A stretch of 64,000 nucleotides of DNA from Nectonema munidae. Lineage: Eukaryota; Nematomorpha; Nectonematoida; Nectonematidae. This document shows, piece after piece, positions 55,401-64,000 of this stretch (the first letter of the stretch is position 1; each line of letters opens with the position of its first letter). Made by a program: the position numbers and the translations under genes. Location of the stretch: contig JAUIRK010000966.1 in NCBI GenBank assembly GCA_030549495.1, forward strand, positions 22,663 to 86,662. Direction: 5' to 3'. A model generated the notes under the pieces. The model was not told where the DNA came from. It saw only the letters and a program-made list of their open reading frames with translations, and ran no database searches.

Positions 55401-57179
55401 AAAAGTGCATTGAAACAAAAGTTGTTTTTGTTATTGCACTAATTGCATGAGGCAATGATAGTAAAATTTTAGGCTCTAAAAATACATTATTAAAATGACA
55501 TTAAAAAAATTATCTCCCATTTTTATGCCATATAATTTGGGCGTTTTAAAAAAGAGTCGTGGTCGGAGGCGTAATAATTATTGCGACTCGGACTCCGATT
55601 TAAAAAAATTTTTTTATTTATAATTGTTAGATTAAAAAATTAATTCATGCACGTTTCTTTAGTGTCCAACGTTACAAAAACGTAACATACAAAATATTTA
55701 TTTGAATGCAATTCTTTTGGCTTAGATAAAAGGTTATAGGCAATAATTTGAAAATCTTTTTGTAAACAAATACAAACCATTAATCTATTTAAGAAAATAG
55801 ATCAAATATGTTGCTTTTCAAAATGCTTTACTTTGCTTGGCATCTTGCTTATAAGATTTATATCTTTCTCTTGACTATTTAAAATTGACATCCACAAACA
55901 ACCAGGAAATATGGTACATGTCATCATACTTTTAGCATTAGTTATGAATTGAATGAAAACTTACTAGACAATCGGTATTATAAATGATGTTTCTAAAGCA
56001 GTTTTACATACCTTGAAGTTGGAGACTTATAAAATTTGAAACAAAAAAGCTGATTTTGCACAATTATAAATCTGTGGAATCATCACTGTTAGAAAAATTA
56101 TACATGAATGGAGTTGCATTCGCAAAATTACAAATAGAGGAAGTTGGAGTCTTAAAATATTTTCCAACTCCACAACACTGCTCTCAGGGCCCGTTTTCAT
56201 CATTTGTCAAAATTTAAACCCCTTTCCTTTCCTCTTTCCAAAATTACCTGCTTTAAAATGTGTAATTGATATTTTTTATAAAGGTTTAAATTCAAAATAA
56301 TCCTAGTATAATAACGAAAATCTACATATGTCTTCCTTATCCGTGTTCTGTCAAGACTCAGGAAACAACATTTATATATATATGTAATATTGTTATAGTA
56401 GTGTTTATACACATTTAAAACCAAACAAATGTTGCTTGATTTTTATACTTAAATAAAAATGTTGATAGTTCTCTCTCTTCTGATCTCTTCAGTTAGAGTC
56501 TCTTGGTTTTTACTTTCAAATTTTTCTATCCCCTAGGATATGTTACATTTAGGCACGGGCTTCCATGAAAACATAACTTGGTACACCCGTATATCATGAC
56601 AGATAGTAATTTTAAGGAAAAAAAATAAGATCTTTAAACCACATAAACACGTGTTCACGATAGCACAATTCCGAAAATTCGAAAACTTAATGAATATCTT
56701 AGAATCAGGACAAATTTGAGCGGAATTAGATTTTTTATTATTTTGCATAGCATAGGTACTAACTATGAACTTAACATGTGTGGAAAGTTTTATTAAAATT
56801 TTTTTGAAGTTTCTTAATTTCAAATTAAGCATATCATAGTCTGGTGGCAAAAAGTTTTATGCATTTGTCTCCATATGGTCTTGCCCATCCACTAATAAAT
56901 GTTTCAATTTTCATAATTTTGTAAAATTACGCCATTTGTGGGACAGAGGGAGAGTTATATATATAAATAATCAATAAATAAAATCAACATACCGTGAATG
57001 TAGAATGAACCGAGCAAGATAGAAGTGCATAACAAAAATGCTCCAATCTTTCTGAAGATTTCAACATACCTCCTATTTTCTTCGTTCATCTCCTGCATAC
57101 AACAACAAATCTGTTTGTCCTCTTTACAAGAAGCTTCATTTCCCTTTTTCACCTCAAGTACAATTTGTTTCGAACCCAT
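49334..57179 (-). CDS. TMEM256: TMEM256/DUF423-like small membrane protein, 4 exons
   Basis: Minus-strand exons 57179-56993, 54712-54675, 52324-52244 and 49477-49334 join with exact phases (1, 0, 0) to 149 codons plus stop. Residues 1-45 form a hydrophilic, Cys-rich extension (CKEDKQICCCMQE) not found in the roughly 113-residue mammalian protein. Then come IFRKIGAFLLCTSILLGSFY (membrane segment 1), the microexon VVRSMEISDKLKH, VFLTANTMHFYMSFSLLLVH (family VFDxAxxYHFLHSLALL, segment 2), AGTIITLGFLCFSGSCYYYA (segment 3) and a fourth segment with TPLGGILM. An alternative start at 57209 would add ten residues. The family is a conserved integral membrane protein of unknown biochemical role. The H-T/S-LAL motif is diverged here. 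The gene is convergent with PKG. Confidence 0.85.
49840..50000 (-). mobile_element. tRNA-derived SINE, minus strand
   Basis: On the minus strand GGTAGCTAACATGGTGG (A-box-like) is followed by GGATTCGATTTCC (B-box-like) at the usual spacing. ACGCAAAATAAAATTT and ATGTCATCGGGTTA come next. The body motifs AAAATAAAATTT and ATGTCATC are shared with the plus-strand copy at 20688-20850. Confidence 0.6.
51510..51760. mobile_element. hAT-type MITE, 251 bp
   Basis: The left end CAGTGGCTCTCAACC and the right end GATTGAGAACCACTG are inverted with few mismatches, the well-known CAGTGGTTCTCAA hAT end. The flanking 8-mers (TTATTGAT, CTATGGAC) agree at five positions, so the duplication is eroded. No coding capacity. 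Confidence 0.8.
52244..52324 (-). CDS. TMEM256: TMEM256-like exon 3 (81 nt)
   Basis: The exon has 27 codons: VFLTANTMHFYMSFSLLLVH then NSKRPKL. The acceptor is CTATTTTAG and the donor CTA|GTAAGT, phase 0 at both ends. The match to VFDxANxxHFLHSLALL is clear, but the second His is replaced. Confidence 0.88.
52325..54674 (-). other. TMEM256-like intron 2
   Basis: The intron holds an AATGTCCATTCGGTCAAATG-type patch near 53080-53180 (probably a repeat), a MITE at 53855-54281 and AT-rich remainder. Confidence 0.6.
53855..54281. mobile_element. MITE with TTGCCCC-rich inverted ends, 427 bp
   Basis: The left end GGTTCTAGGACATTTGCCC and the right end (reverse complement GGTAACCGGACAATTGCCC) are inverted repeats. 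Both are followed by several TTGCCCC/TTGCCTCC copies. The element has no coding capacity. Its superfamily is not clear to me. Confidence 0.6.
54675..54712 (-). CDS. TMEM256: TMEM256-like microexon 2 (38 nt)
   Basis: TTCATATTTAG|TGG at the left and CAC|GTAAGT at the right frame 38 nt that read VVRSMEISDKLKH when joined to exon 1. It fits the variable loop before VFxxA in the family. Splice sites are strong and the phase is exact. Support from amino-acid similarity alone is weak. Confidence 0.75.
54713..56992 (-). other. TMEM256-like intron 1
   Basis: Besides a fragment at about 55150-55220 with hAT-like GCGGCCCCTTAAGGCCGC and CCGCCCCTGGGTTAGA, and a probable MITE at 55549-56185, it is AT-rich. 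The open stretches at 56200-56424 and 56533-56850 show no domain. Confidence 0.6.
55549..56185. mobile_element. Probable non-autonomous hAT-like element
   Basis: AGAGTCGTGGTCGGAGGCG at the left and CCAACTCCACAACACTGCTC at the right (reverse complement GAGCAGTGTTGTGGAGTTGG) look like diverged inverted ends of a GTGTTGTGGAGTCGGA-type family. The interior has further TCGGACTCCGA and GTTGGAGTC motifs. No target duplication can be identified. Confidence 0.45.
56993..57179 (-). CDS. TMEM256: TMEM256-like exon 1
   Basis: It starts MGSKQIVLEVKKGNEASCKE, continues through QICCCMQEMNEENRRYVEIF and ends RKIGAFLLCTSILLGSFYIH at donor ACG|GTATGT, phase 1. The F(R/x)(K/R)(I/L)GAxxLxxS motif is the family's first membrane segment. 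An upstream in-frame Met lies at 57209. Confidence 0.85.
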
Positions 57180-59863
57180 TTGTAGGAAAAGTCTAAAATT
57201 AGTATACACAAAACGAGTATAACGTATAATATATATCTAATATGCAAACTATAAGTACTATGCATCAAAATGTAAAAATCAAGCGAATTTATAGACATAT
57301 TATACATCTCTTTATTCGATAGATAAAAAATATATAGAATTTAAGATACTTACATTCAATAAAAAATACGAAGGTTGAACAAAAGAAAATTTTGATCAAG
57401 GGAGAGATGTGTTATAAAATGATGATGGTGTTGTACACTTTTAAAAAAGACTCACCACTTTTTTTAAGTATATATATATAGAAAAGTTTTTAAAATGTCA
57501 CATGATTATGGTGAAATAGTTCGATGGAGATTTTTTATAATACTCGTTGAATCATCCCAAGATTAATTGCATGACAAAGCTTTGATGTGATTGAAATAGT
57601 GTAAATGCTGAACCTCATTGCATCTCAAAGTTACACGTCACATGAAAAATTGCTTTTTCGTGAGAGAGAGAGAGAGAGAGAGATCTTACTACGTCATAAT
57701 TATAAATATACACTTTAATGAGCAGAGAGAATTCTTTGTGAAAAGATGCTATAATGATGGTATGCTTTAGAGTCCCACACCTAGTGGTCGGCTACATGCT
57801 TCTGTTTAGCAGCCTCATTTCTACCACTTTGTGGGGAAGAGTGCCTTCTACAACAGGATGCGTCTCTTAAGAACTTGACCAATAATGAAAAGCGTTTCCA
57901 GGTAAAAACTCCAAAAAATTTTATGGTGAGTCTCGAGCTTGAAATATTTTGCTTTCTATTAGCCCGACGTCCCCCCCCCCTTCTCTTTTGCTGAAGGTCT
58001 GACAACGAGACTAGCCAGCAACGTAGCTGTCAAAGGGGTAGGGGTTCCAATTAAAATCTTGGATTTGAAATATTGGTTTTTTTTTTGAAAACCGTAGATA
58101 ATTATTTTGACATCATTTTAATTATAAAGAAAACGATCATCGTTTAACTTGTATAGTTCATCTATAATATAATCTATATCTATCTATCTATCTATAATAA
58201 TATAATAAAATCAACGGAATCATATATATTTGTCGGAACTTTTTTTTTGCTACGATTATTTTAAAATTAAATTACTTTAAGTTTAAAAAAGATTTTTCCA
58301 AGCTATAAAATATTAACCTGCCTCATTTGTTAGTTCTTTCACGTGGTGTAAGTGAAATGACCTCAAATTGAATTCATTCGCCCGCACTTGACTAATCGAG
58401 AGATGCTATCTGGATATTTAGCTGAGTTTCTTTGGTGTCATTCATCTTCGATTATATATGGTGGTAATATGTTTGATGCGATTCTTTTTGATATAGTTGA
58501 ATTTTATCCACCTACAGATTAAAAGATTTTTCACTTGTTTTTTTTTAATACATTTGTGTACTTTAATACATGCTTTATAACATTTTGGGGTGGTGGGGCG
58601 ATAACAGGAAAGTACCTTTTAAAATTTTGAAAAATATTTATTTTTGAAATATATATTTTTTTATTTTAACAATTTTTTTTTTAATTTTTGTATCAAAATT
58701 TACAAATTTTAACTTTGAAAAAAAAACTTTTTGCAAGAAATTTTTTTAAAAAACATTTTAAATCATGCCTATCTTAAAAAGCATCTTTTTACCCACATTT
58801 TAAATAATTTCAATGTTTTATTCAATTATTTTGCATTGTTTAGAAAAAAAAAATTTTTTTTTATTTACTTGAAACGGGGATTTCTTTGTTGGAGATATCA
58901 ATAATTATTATTATTAGAGGTACTAATGATCTTTTTGGGGTTCCAATGATCTTTTTGCGCGTACCAAGTATCCTTACGTGGGTACCAATTATCTTTACGG
59001 GGGTACCAATGATCTTTAGAGTTCCTTGAGGGGATCTATAATACCGGTACCAATGATCTATGAAGGGACCTAGAATCACAGTACTGAAAATATTTGAAGG
59101 GACTTAGATTAAAGGTACCAATAATATTTTAGGGGATCTAGATTAAAGGTACTGATGATCTTTCATATGAACTAGAAAGAAGCGAGAGACGGTTCTAGGA
59201 AAAAAAGGCATGTGGAAAAAAAGGCCTTTTCTACATCATAATACTTTGCAGCAAAAGATAATTACAGTGACGTCACGCTGACATCGCTAAGCTGGCAATT
59301 TCAAAGTTGTTGCAAATCATATTGCAGTGGCATACTACTGCTACATCGCTCCTAAGGCATGCAAAACCTCTCTGCAGCAATAAACAGACTTTTTTTCCCG
59401 CATGCAACATCAATACAAATCAGAGTTTTAAAAAATAAAACAAACAAATTTACATAAATATCAAATTTACATATAACATATCTTCATATATCTAAAAAAA
59501 TTATTTCAATTTTTTTTACACATCAAAATAAAAAAATTCCATTATATATCTTATCAAATGTTATTTTATAAAATATTTATTAAAAAAATGAAATATATAC
59601 ATAATATCAAACTTTTTACCAAATTAATTAAATAGGGTAAATTAGTATAACTTTATAATAAATTGCAACATATTTTTACCACTATAAAATTTTCAACTAT
59701 ATCTAAAAGATGAAATAAAAATAAGTTAAAATAAAACTTTATTAATTTTGAAATTATTTTAACAAAGAATCTAAGAAAAAGGAATATGATTGTCGTTAAT
59801 TTTTAAAAAATTAATTTCATCAAACTCATTTCCTTCTATTTGAAGACTTTTAGACTTCATTAT
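57180..59863. other. Intergenic region upstream of the TMEM256-like gene
   Basis: It contains a (GA)n at 57662-57682, (ATCT)n at about 58173-58195, a degenerate GGTACCAATGATCTTT repeat at 58916-59165, and a consensus TGACGTCA (CRE-type) at 59268-59275 of unknown relevance. An open stretch at 57781-58005 on the minus strand is slightly GC-rich but has no recognisable domain. Confidence 0.55.
58916..59165. repeat. Degenerate GGTACCAATGATCTTT minisatellite
   Basis: About ten units of 20-32 bp share GGTACCAATGATCTTTA. and GGGG(A/T)(T/C)CTA. The minus-strand translation therefore shows repeated KIIGTP. Confidence 0.75.
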
Positions 59864-60149
59864 TGTAATGAAAATAAAAGTGAAAAGCTGGAGCTTTTAT
59901 TCAACAAGAGAACGTTGTAAGGAAAGTGAGTGATATCAAAATAACATGCATATATATACAAGGAAAAATGAATAAGAGTTGCAGAAGAAAGGACGATCGA
60001 AGTAGTATTTAAATTAGGAATTATAAAAGTTATAACAGAGATAGATAGGGAATATATAACATTCAAATGATAAAATTATAGAAAAGACATGCATTCAAAT
60101 AAAGGTGGAAAAGAATCACACAAAGGAATTGCACAATTTGAATATTACA
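59864..60149 (-). repeat. 3' LTR (286 bp)
   Basis: It starts TG (59864) and ends CA (60149) on the plus strand, a TG...CA terminus in either orientation. It is nearly identical to the sequence from 63718. Confidence 0.93.
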
Positions 60150-60162
60150 ATCTTCCCCATCT

Positions 60163-63100
60163 TCAAAAAGAATCCTCGATCCCAAGTCTTCTGATGGGTT
60201 TCCGCTCCCTGCACGAACGCCTCAGCCTTGGACTATCTGTGTCAGCATCTTCTTCAACATTATCTTTTCGATTAGCACCATGTACTGGTGTCTCTTCATT
60301 TTCATCTGGTAAGGGCTCATCATCTATGGCACTTGGAGCTAGATGTTTCAAGGCAACTGTGTTTTCCTTTCCATCTTGGTACCTCACGCGTGCGCATTCC
60401 GGATTTACTTCCAAAAGCTCCACTAGTTCGACCTGAGGTTTCGTTTTAGAAAGAATAGGAAATTTCTTTATCCATGCAGTCTTTGAATCAGAGAGCCAAC
60501 ATGGGAGTTTTGAGTTTGCTGTGCCTCTTTCAAACGTAAAAATTCTTTCATGAGGCGTTTTATTAGTCGTCGTATTGAGCAGAGTTCTTAACGCTTTCAG
60601 ACTCTCAGGCAAAACTTCTTCCCACCTTTCAATCGGCAGACCAAAAGTTTCAGTTGCTAAAGTTATTGTCCTCCAAATCAAACCATTATAACGTTCACAC
60701 TGGGAATTTCCTTGAGGATTGTAAGCAGTAGTAAATGTCGAGCCTATACCTCTAACTAAGAGAAACGATTTAAGTTCGTCAGAAAGAAAGGACTTACCTC
60801 TATCAGAATGTATGTACTTTGGATACCCGAAGGTTGTAAACAGGTCTTGTAAGCAACTAATAACAGTACTTGATGATAGATCTTTGCAAGCGTAGGCAAA
60901 AGGGAACCTTGAGTATTCGTCTATGATAGTTAGGATATACTTGTTTTTGTTGTTAGAGGGCAAGGGACCTTTAAAGTCAATCGACAATCTGTCAAAAGGT
61001 TTAGTGGACTTGATAATGTGATGTTGGTCAGAATTGTAGAATCTTGGCTTACACTTTCGACATACTTGGCAGTTATTTGTTAAAACTTTGATTTCTTCCA
61101 TCGAAAAGGGTAAGTTATTTTCTCTTACATAGTGGTGCATTCGTCGGATTCCTGGATGAATCAAATGATTGTGCAGTCGTTGTAAATCTAAGGATTGTTT
61201 GGAGACGGTGCAAGACCTTGATAGTGCATCAGCTGATACGTTTTCTATTCCAGGGCGATATTTGATGTCAAAGGAATAAGAAGCAAGTTCCAAGCGCCAA
61301 CGAAGCATTTTGTCGCTTTTTATTTTGCTTTTACCGCGTGGGTCAAATATATAAGAAATAGCTTTTTGATCCGTCACCACTGTGAATTTTTGCCCAACTA
61401 AAAAGTGCTTCCAGTTGCGTATGGCCTCAACGATGGCGAGAGCTTCTTTTTCCACTATGTGTGTATTTTTCTCAGCAGAATTTAGTGTTTTTGAAAAGAA
61501 ACCAACTGGTCTCCCTTCTTGTAAAAGACAAGCAGCAATTGCTTTATTAGATGCATCAGTCTCCAACACGAGTGGTTTACCTTGTTCAATTGCTCTTAGA
61601 GTGGAATCTTTAATCTCTTCTTTCAAGGATTTTATTACTTTTCTTTGTTCAGTGTCCAAAGGAAAGGATGAAACTTTTGTAAGTGGCTGTATCTTTTTCG
61701 AAAAGTCGCGAATCCACTTCGCGTAGTATGAAAAGAATCCCATCATTCTTTTTAGCTCAGCAGTAGATCTTGGAATGGGCATCTCCATCAAAGGCTTTAC
61801 ACGATCTTGGTCAGGTCTTAATTGTCCTTTGCTAATTTCATATCCGAGAAATTTAATATGCGTTAGACAGAATTTACTTTTGTTCCAATTTATCCTAAGG
61901 GAGTTTGCCTTGATCGCATCAAAAAGCAGCTTCAGATTATGGTTTTGCTCTTCCAAGGACTCCCCACAAACAATCACGTCATCTAAATATGAAAAAGTGT
62001 TGACAAGTTTATTTGATGAAATAAAATTGTTGATATAGCGTTGAAATGCAGAAGCACCATTTGTCACGCCCATGGGAATTTTTGTAAATTGGAAGAGTTT
62101 GCCACATGCTTCAAACGCAGTATACATACGTTCTTCCTCTCTTAACTCGACCTGATAGTATGCTTCGGAGAAATCTATCAAACTAAAATATTTGAACTTT
62201 GACACTTTAGCAGCCAATTCGTTCAAATCAGGTAAGGGGTAAGCATCAGGTAAGGTGTATTTATTTATAGTACGTGAAAAATCTATTACCATTCTTTTAT
62301 TTCCATTACTTTTAGGTACGAGTACTATTTGGGCTCGCCACGGAGAATTTGATTCTTCAATGACTCCAGCTTCCAATAACCGAGAAATTTCAGATTTAAT
62401 AAATTCACCGTCTTTTATGTTGAATTTTGCTGTTTTTGTAGCGATAGGTTTACACTCGGGAGTTAGGAACTTGAAAAGTTTTATTTCAGAGTACTTCTTA
62501 GTTGCACAATTCTTTTGAGGACCATTAACTCCACAAGGAAACGAAAAAGATATAGGAGCATTCTTTCCTCCCAAACAAATCCTTACCTCTTTATGCTTTT
62601 TCATAAAGCTCATTCCCAAGATAACTTGTTTCCATAAATCGGGTAAGACTAAGAATTCTTCATCTTCATACAACCGGTTATGAACACGTAACGACGCCTT
62701 AACTTTTCCAAGTACCTGGATTTTAAAACGACAAGAAGCCATACTAACCTGTTCTTTGCATGGGAGCAACTTTAGTTTTAGAGATATTGCAGTCTTTTTG
62801 TCAATAAAATTGTCTGTACTCCCTGTATCCAAGAGTGCGTAGCATTTAGCACCATTTAGAAATACAACACTTTTCCAGCTGGAGTGAGTAAAGCTTGAAT
62901 TTAGCATCGAGAGAATTTTTTGCGATGATTTGCAAACCTTGCTGAAATGACCAATCTTTTTGCATTTAAAACATGTTTGAGTTTTTGCTGGACAGAGTTC
63001 TCTTTGGTCCTTGTAATGTCGTTTGCCACCACAAAAATAACATTTACCAACTTTAGACGGCGTTGTAAAGGAGGTGCAAACTTCTTGTTGAGTGTGATTA

Positions 63101-63687
63101 CTAGTAGAATCTTCAAGATGCTCGTCCTTTGAAGCTGCGGCTAATTGTGTGGAATTTGTATCATAACTTTCGTTTCTATTGATCGCTTGCTCCATAGCTC
63201 TTGTTTGATTTATTGCTGTTTCAAGGTCCAACTTTGGATTCTCCAACAAACGGGTTCGGATCGCAGTATTCCTGAGACCAGAAATTAAGGAATCCCTTAT
63301 AAATAGATTTTTGTGTTCATCCGCAGTAACTGCTTTAAAATTGCAATTAATGGATAAAACCTTTAATGAATGAAAAAAAGAGTCTATAGTTTCCCCTGGT
63401 TGTTGGATTCTTGTTGCGAGAAGATGTCTTGCGTGAACTTCGTTGGGTGTTTTGACATATGCGGTTTCCAGTTGTTCAATAGCCAACTCGTAACTGGTAG
63501 CGTCTTGAACAGTCTCTGCAACGTCAGCTCCCAAATGCAGAAGTAATAATTCTAGTTTGTTTGGGTTAAGCCCTTCTAAACATTCGAGATAGTAGGCAAA
63601 ACCTCTAAACCAGTGTTTCCAATGTTTTCCGCTTTGTTCATCGTCGGTTGATATAGTGAATTCCTTAGGTTTGATGATCTTGTCCAT
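60163..63687 (-). CDS. Gag-Pol polyprotein of the Gypsy-type element (1174 codons)
   Basis: The frame encodes all parts in order. A Gag-like region covers residues 1-200. Two zinc knuckles (CYFCGGKRHYKDQRELC, CFKCKKIGHFSKVC) span about 215-255. The aspartic protease has LLDTGSTDNFI (about 285). Reverse transcriptase carries FSYLDDVIVCG (about 565). RNase H starts at VLETDASNKAIAACL (about 705). The integrase has an HHCC zinc domain (HNHLIHPGIRRMHHY ... CQVCRKC) and the core acids in SIDFKGPL, HSDRGKSF and NPQGNSQCERYNG (about 915-1020). The C-terminal tail is basic (RRSCRERKPIRRLGIE) and has no chromodomain that I can recognise. Gag and Pol are fused in one frame, as in Tf1-like and some other Gypsy lineages. 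Confidence 0.95.
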   Translation of the reverse strand: MDKIIKPKEFTISTDDEQSGKHWKHWFRGFAYYLECLEGLNPNKLELLLLHLGADVAETVQDATSYELAIEQLETAYVKTPNEVHARHLLATRIQQPGETIDSFFHSLKVLSINCNFKAVTADEHKNLFIRDSLISGLRNTAIRTRLLENPKLDLETAINQTRAMEQAINRNESYDTNSTQLAAASKDEHLEDSTSNHTQQEVCTSFTTPSKVGKCYFCGGKRHYKDQRELCPAKTQTCFKCKKIGHFSKVCKSSQKILSMLNSSFTHSSWKSVVFLNGAKCYALLDTGSTDNFIDKKTAISLKLKLLPCKEQVSMASCRFKIQVLGKVKASLRVHNRLYEDEEFLVLPDLWKQVILGMSFMKKHKEVRICLGGKNAPISFSFPCGVNGPQKNCATKKYSEIKLFKFLTPECKPIATKTAKFNIKDGEFIKSEISRLLEAGVIEESNSPWRAQIVLVPKSNGNKRMVIDFSRTINKYTLPDAYPLPDLNELAAKVSKFKYFSLIDFSEAYYQVELREEERMYTAFEACGKLFQFTKIPMGVTNGASAFQRYINNFISSNKLVNTFSYLDDVIVCGESLEEQNHNLKLLFDAIKANSLRINWNKSKFCLTHIKFLGYEISKGQLRPDQDRVKPLMEMPIPRSTAELKRMMGFFSYYAKWIRDFSKKIQPLTKVSSFPLDTEQRKVIKSLKEEIKDSTLRAIEQGKPLVLETDASNKAIAACLLQEGRPVGFFSKTLNSAEKNTHIVEKEALAIVEAIRNWKHFLVGQKFTVVTDQKAISYIFDPRGKSKIKSDKMLRWRLELASYSFDIKYRPGIENVSADALSRSCTVSKQSLDLQRLHNHLIHPGIRRMHHYVRENNLPFSMEEIKVLTNNCQVCRKCKPRFYNSDQHHIIKSTKPFDRLSIDFKGPLPSNNKNKYILTIIDEYSRFPFAYACKDLSSSTVISCLQDLFTTFGYPKYIHSDRGKSFLSDELKSFLLVRGIGSTFTTAYNPQGNSQCERYNGLIWRTITLATETFGLPIERWEEVLPESLKALRTLLNTTTNKTPHERIFTFERGTANSKLPCWLSDSKTAWIKKFPILSKTKPQVELVELLEVNPECARVRYQDGKENTVALKHLAPSAIDDEPLPDENEETPVHGANRKDNVEEDADTDSPRLRRSCRERKPIRRLGIEDSF

Positions 63688-63702
63688 AAGAAAATAGCTT
63701 TA

Positions 63703-63762
63703 CTTGTTGAATAAAATTGTAATGAAAACAAAAGTGAAAAGCTGGAGCTTTTATTCAACAAG
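63703..63762 (-). repeat. 14-nt inverted repeat across the 5' LTR/interior border
   Basis: CTTGTTGAATAAAA at 63703-63716 (immediately interior to the LTR, where a primer-binding site is expected) is the exact inverse of TTTTATTCAACAAG at 63749-63762 inside the LTR. The arms are 32 nt apart. Confidence 0.85.
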
Positions 63763-64000
63763 AGAACGTTGTAAGGAAAGTGAGTGATATCAAAATAACA
63801 TGCATATATATACAAGGAAAAATGAATAAGAGTTGCAGAAGAAAGGACGATCGAAGTAGTATTTAAATTAGGAATTATAAAAGTTATAACAGAGATAGAT
63901 AGGGAATATATAACATTCAAATGATAAAATTATAGAAAAGACATGCATTCAAATAAAGGTGGAAAAGAATCACACAAAGGAATTGCACAATTTGAATATT
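63718..64000 (-). repeat. 5' LTR (283 of about 286 bp in window)
   Basis: Repeats 59864-60146. It carries AATAAA on the minus strand within the segment 63749-63762, about 35 bp before the LTR's internal border. Confidence 0.93.

Larger units (their letters stand above)
59864..64000 (-). mobile_element. Ty3/Gypsy-type LTR retrotransposon, looks whole, runs to window edge
   Basis: A compact element on the minus strand with two LTRs (59864-60149 and from 63718), one long Gag-Pol reading frame filling nearly all of the interior, and a purine-rich tract (GAAGATGGGGAAGATTG on the minus strand, 60150-60166) directly before the 3' LTR. Only about 30 bp separate the 5' LTR from the start of the frame. 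The LTRs are almost identical over the 283 bp visible, so the insertion is young. The right LTR should end about 3 bp beyond the window. No breaks are evident. The family assignment to Ty3/Gypsy rests on domain order (protease, RT, RNase H, integrase). Confidence 0.95.

Noticed and set aside
57781-58005. 74-codon minus-strand frame with QQKRRGGGRRANRKQ
   Set aside because: No recognisable domain, no clear splice partners or poly(A) signal. Kept only as a note because it is slightly GC-rich.
59268-59275. CRE site TGACGTCA as a promoter element
   Set aside because: No gene start nearby, and a single 8-mer can occur by chance.
59860-60066. Repeated minus-strand frame MNVIYSLSISVITFI in both LTRs
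   Set aside because: It is LTR sequence, without domain or plausible role.
60089-60436. Plus-strand open frames overlapping the LTR element (also at 61382-61726, 61775-62038, 62255-62518)
   Set aside because: They are antisense to the long Gag-Pol frame and contain no domain.

Overview
The window is AT-rich, intron-dense eukaryotic DNA with long introns, many transposon families, microsatellites and poly-C runs. The coding sequences and element families look like an arthropod. A parasitic copepod (sea-louse type) is my best guess, made from the style of the repeats and from memory of similar elements; I have no database match.

Two host genes can be assembled by eye with exact splice phases. 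(1) A cGMP-dependent protein kinase (PKG) runs on the + strand from 2567 to 46234. Fifteen in-window exons carry the autoinhibitory segment, both cyclic-nucleotide sites, the whole kinase domain and the C-terminal tail. They sum to 1953 nt (650 codons plus stop) with no frame break. The N-terminal zipper exon(s) should lie left of the window. (2) A small TMEM256/DUF423-like membrane protein runs on the - strand in four exons between 57179 and 49334, including a 38-nt microexon. The two genes are tail to tail, about 3.1 kb apart.

The PKG introns are full of mobile DNA. From left to right they hold: a 5'-truncated LINE with a 14-bp target duplication (886-2276, upstream of the first in-window exon); a piggyBac with TTAA ends (4809-6542) and a 127-bp TTAA MITE (7469-7595); tandem repeats (8.3-8.7 kb); an RTE-type LINE (about 9.7-13.2 kb) split by a palindromic IS630/Tc1-type element (10788-12581); hAT MITEs with 8-bp duplications (17167-17549, 20114-20306); a tRNA-derived SINE; a 742-bp (CA)n tract; a MULE fragment; a 152-bp tandem repeat; a Ginger-type DNA transposon with 190-bp inverted ends (29643-31610); hAT and Tc1 remnants; and a decayed copy of a multicopy arthropod gene family (38.0-39.3 kb). 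The middle segment missing from that copy appears amplified as an alternating 160/149-bp tandem array at 42.47-43.55 kb.

The right end holds a compact Ty3/Gypsy-type LTR retrotransposon on the - strand (59864 to the window edge). It has one long Gag-Pol frame and near-identical short LTRs, so it looks young and whole. Its sequence just inside the 5' LTR is a perfect 14-nt complement of a site inside that LTR, which suggests a self-priming design like that of Tf1/sushi elements. The most unusual items in the window are this structure, the coding-derived dimeric array and the palindromic DNA transposon.
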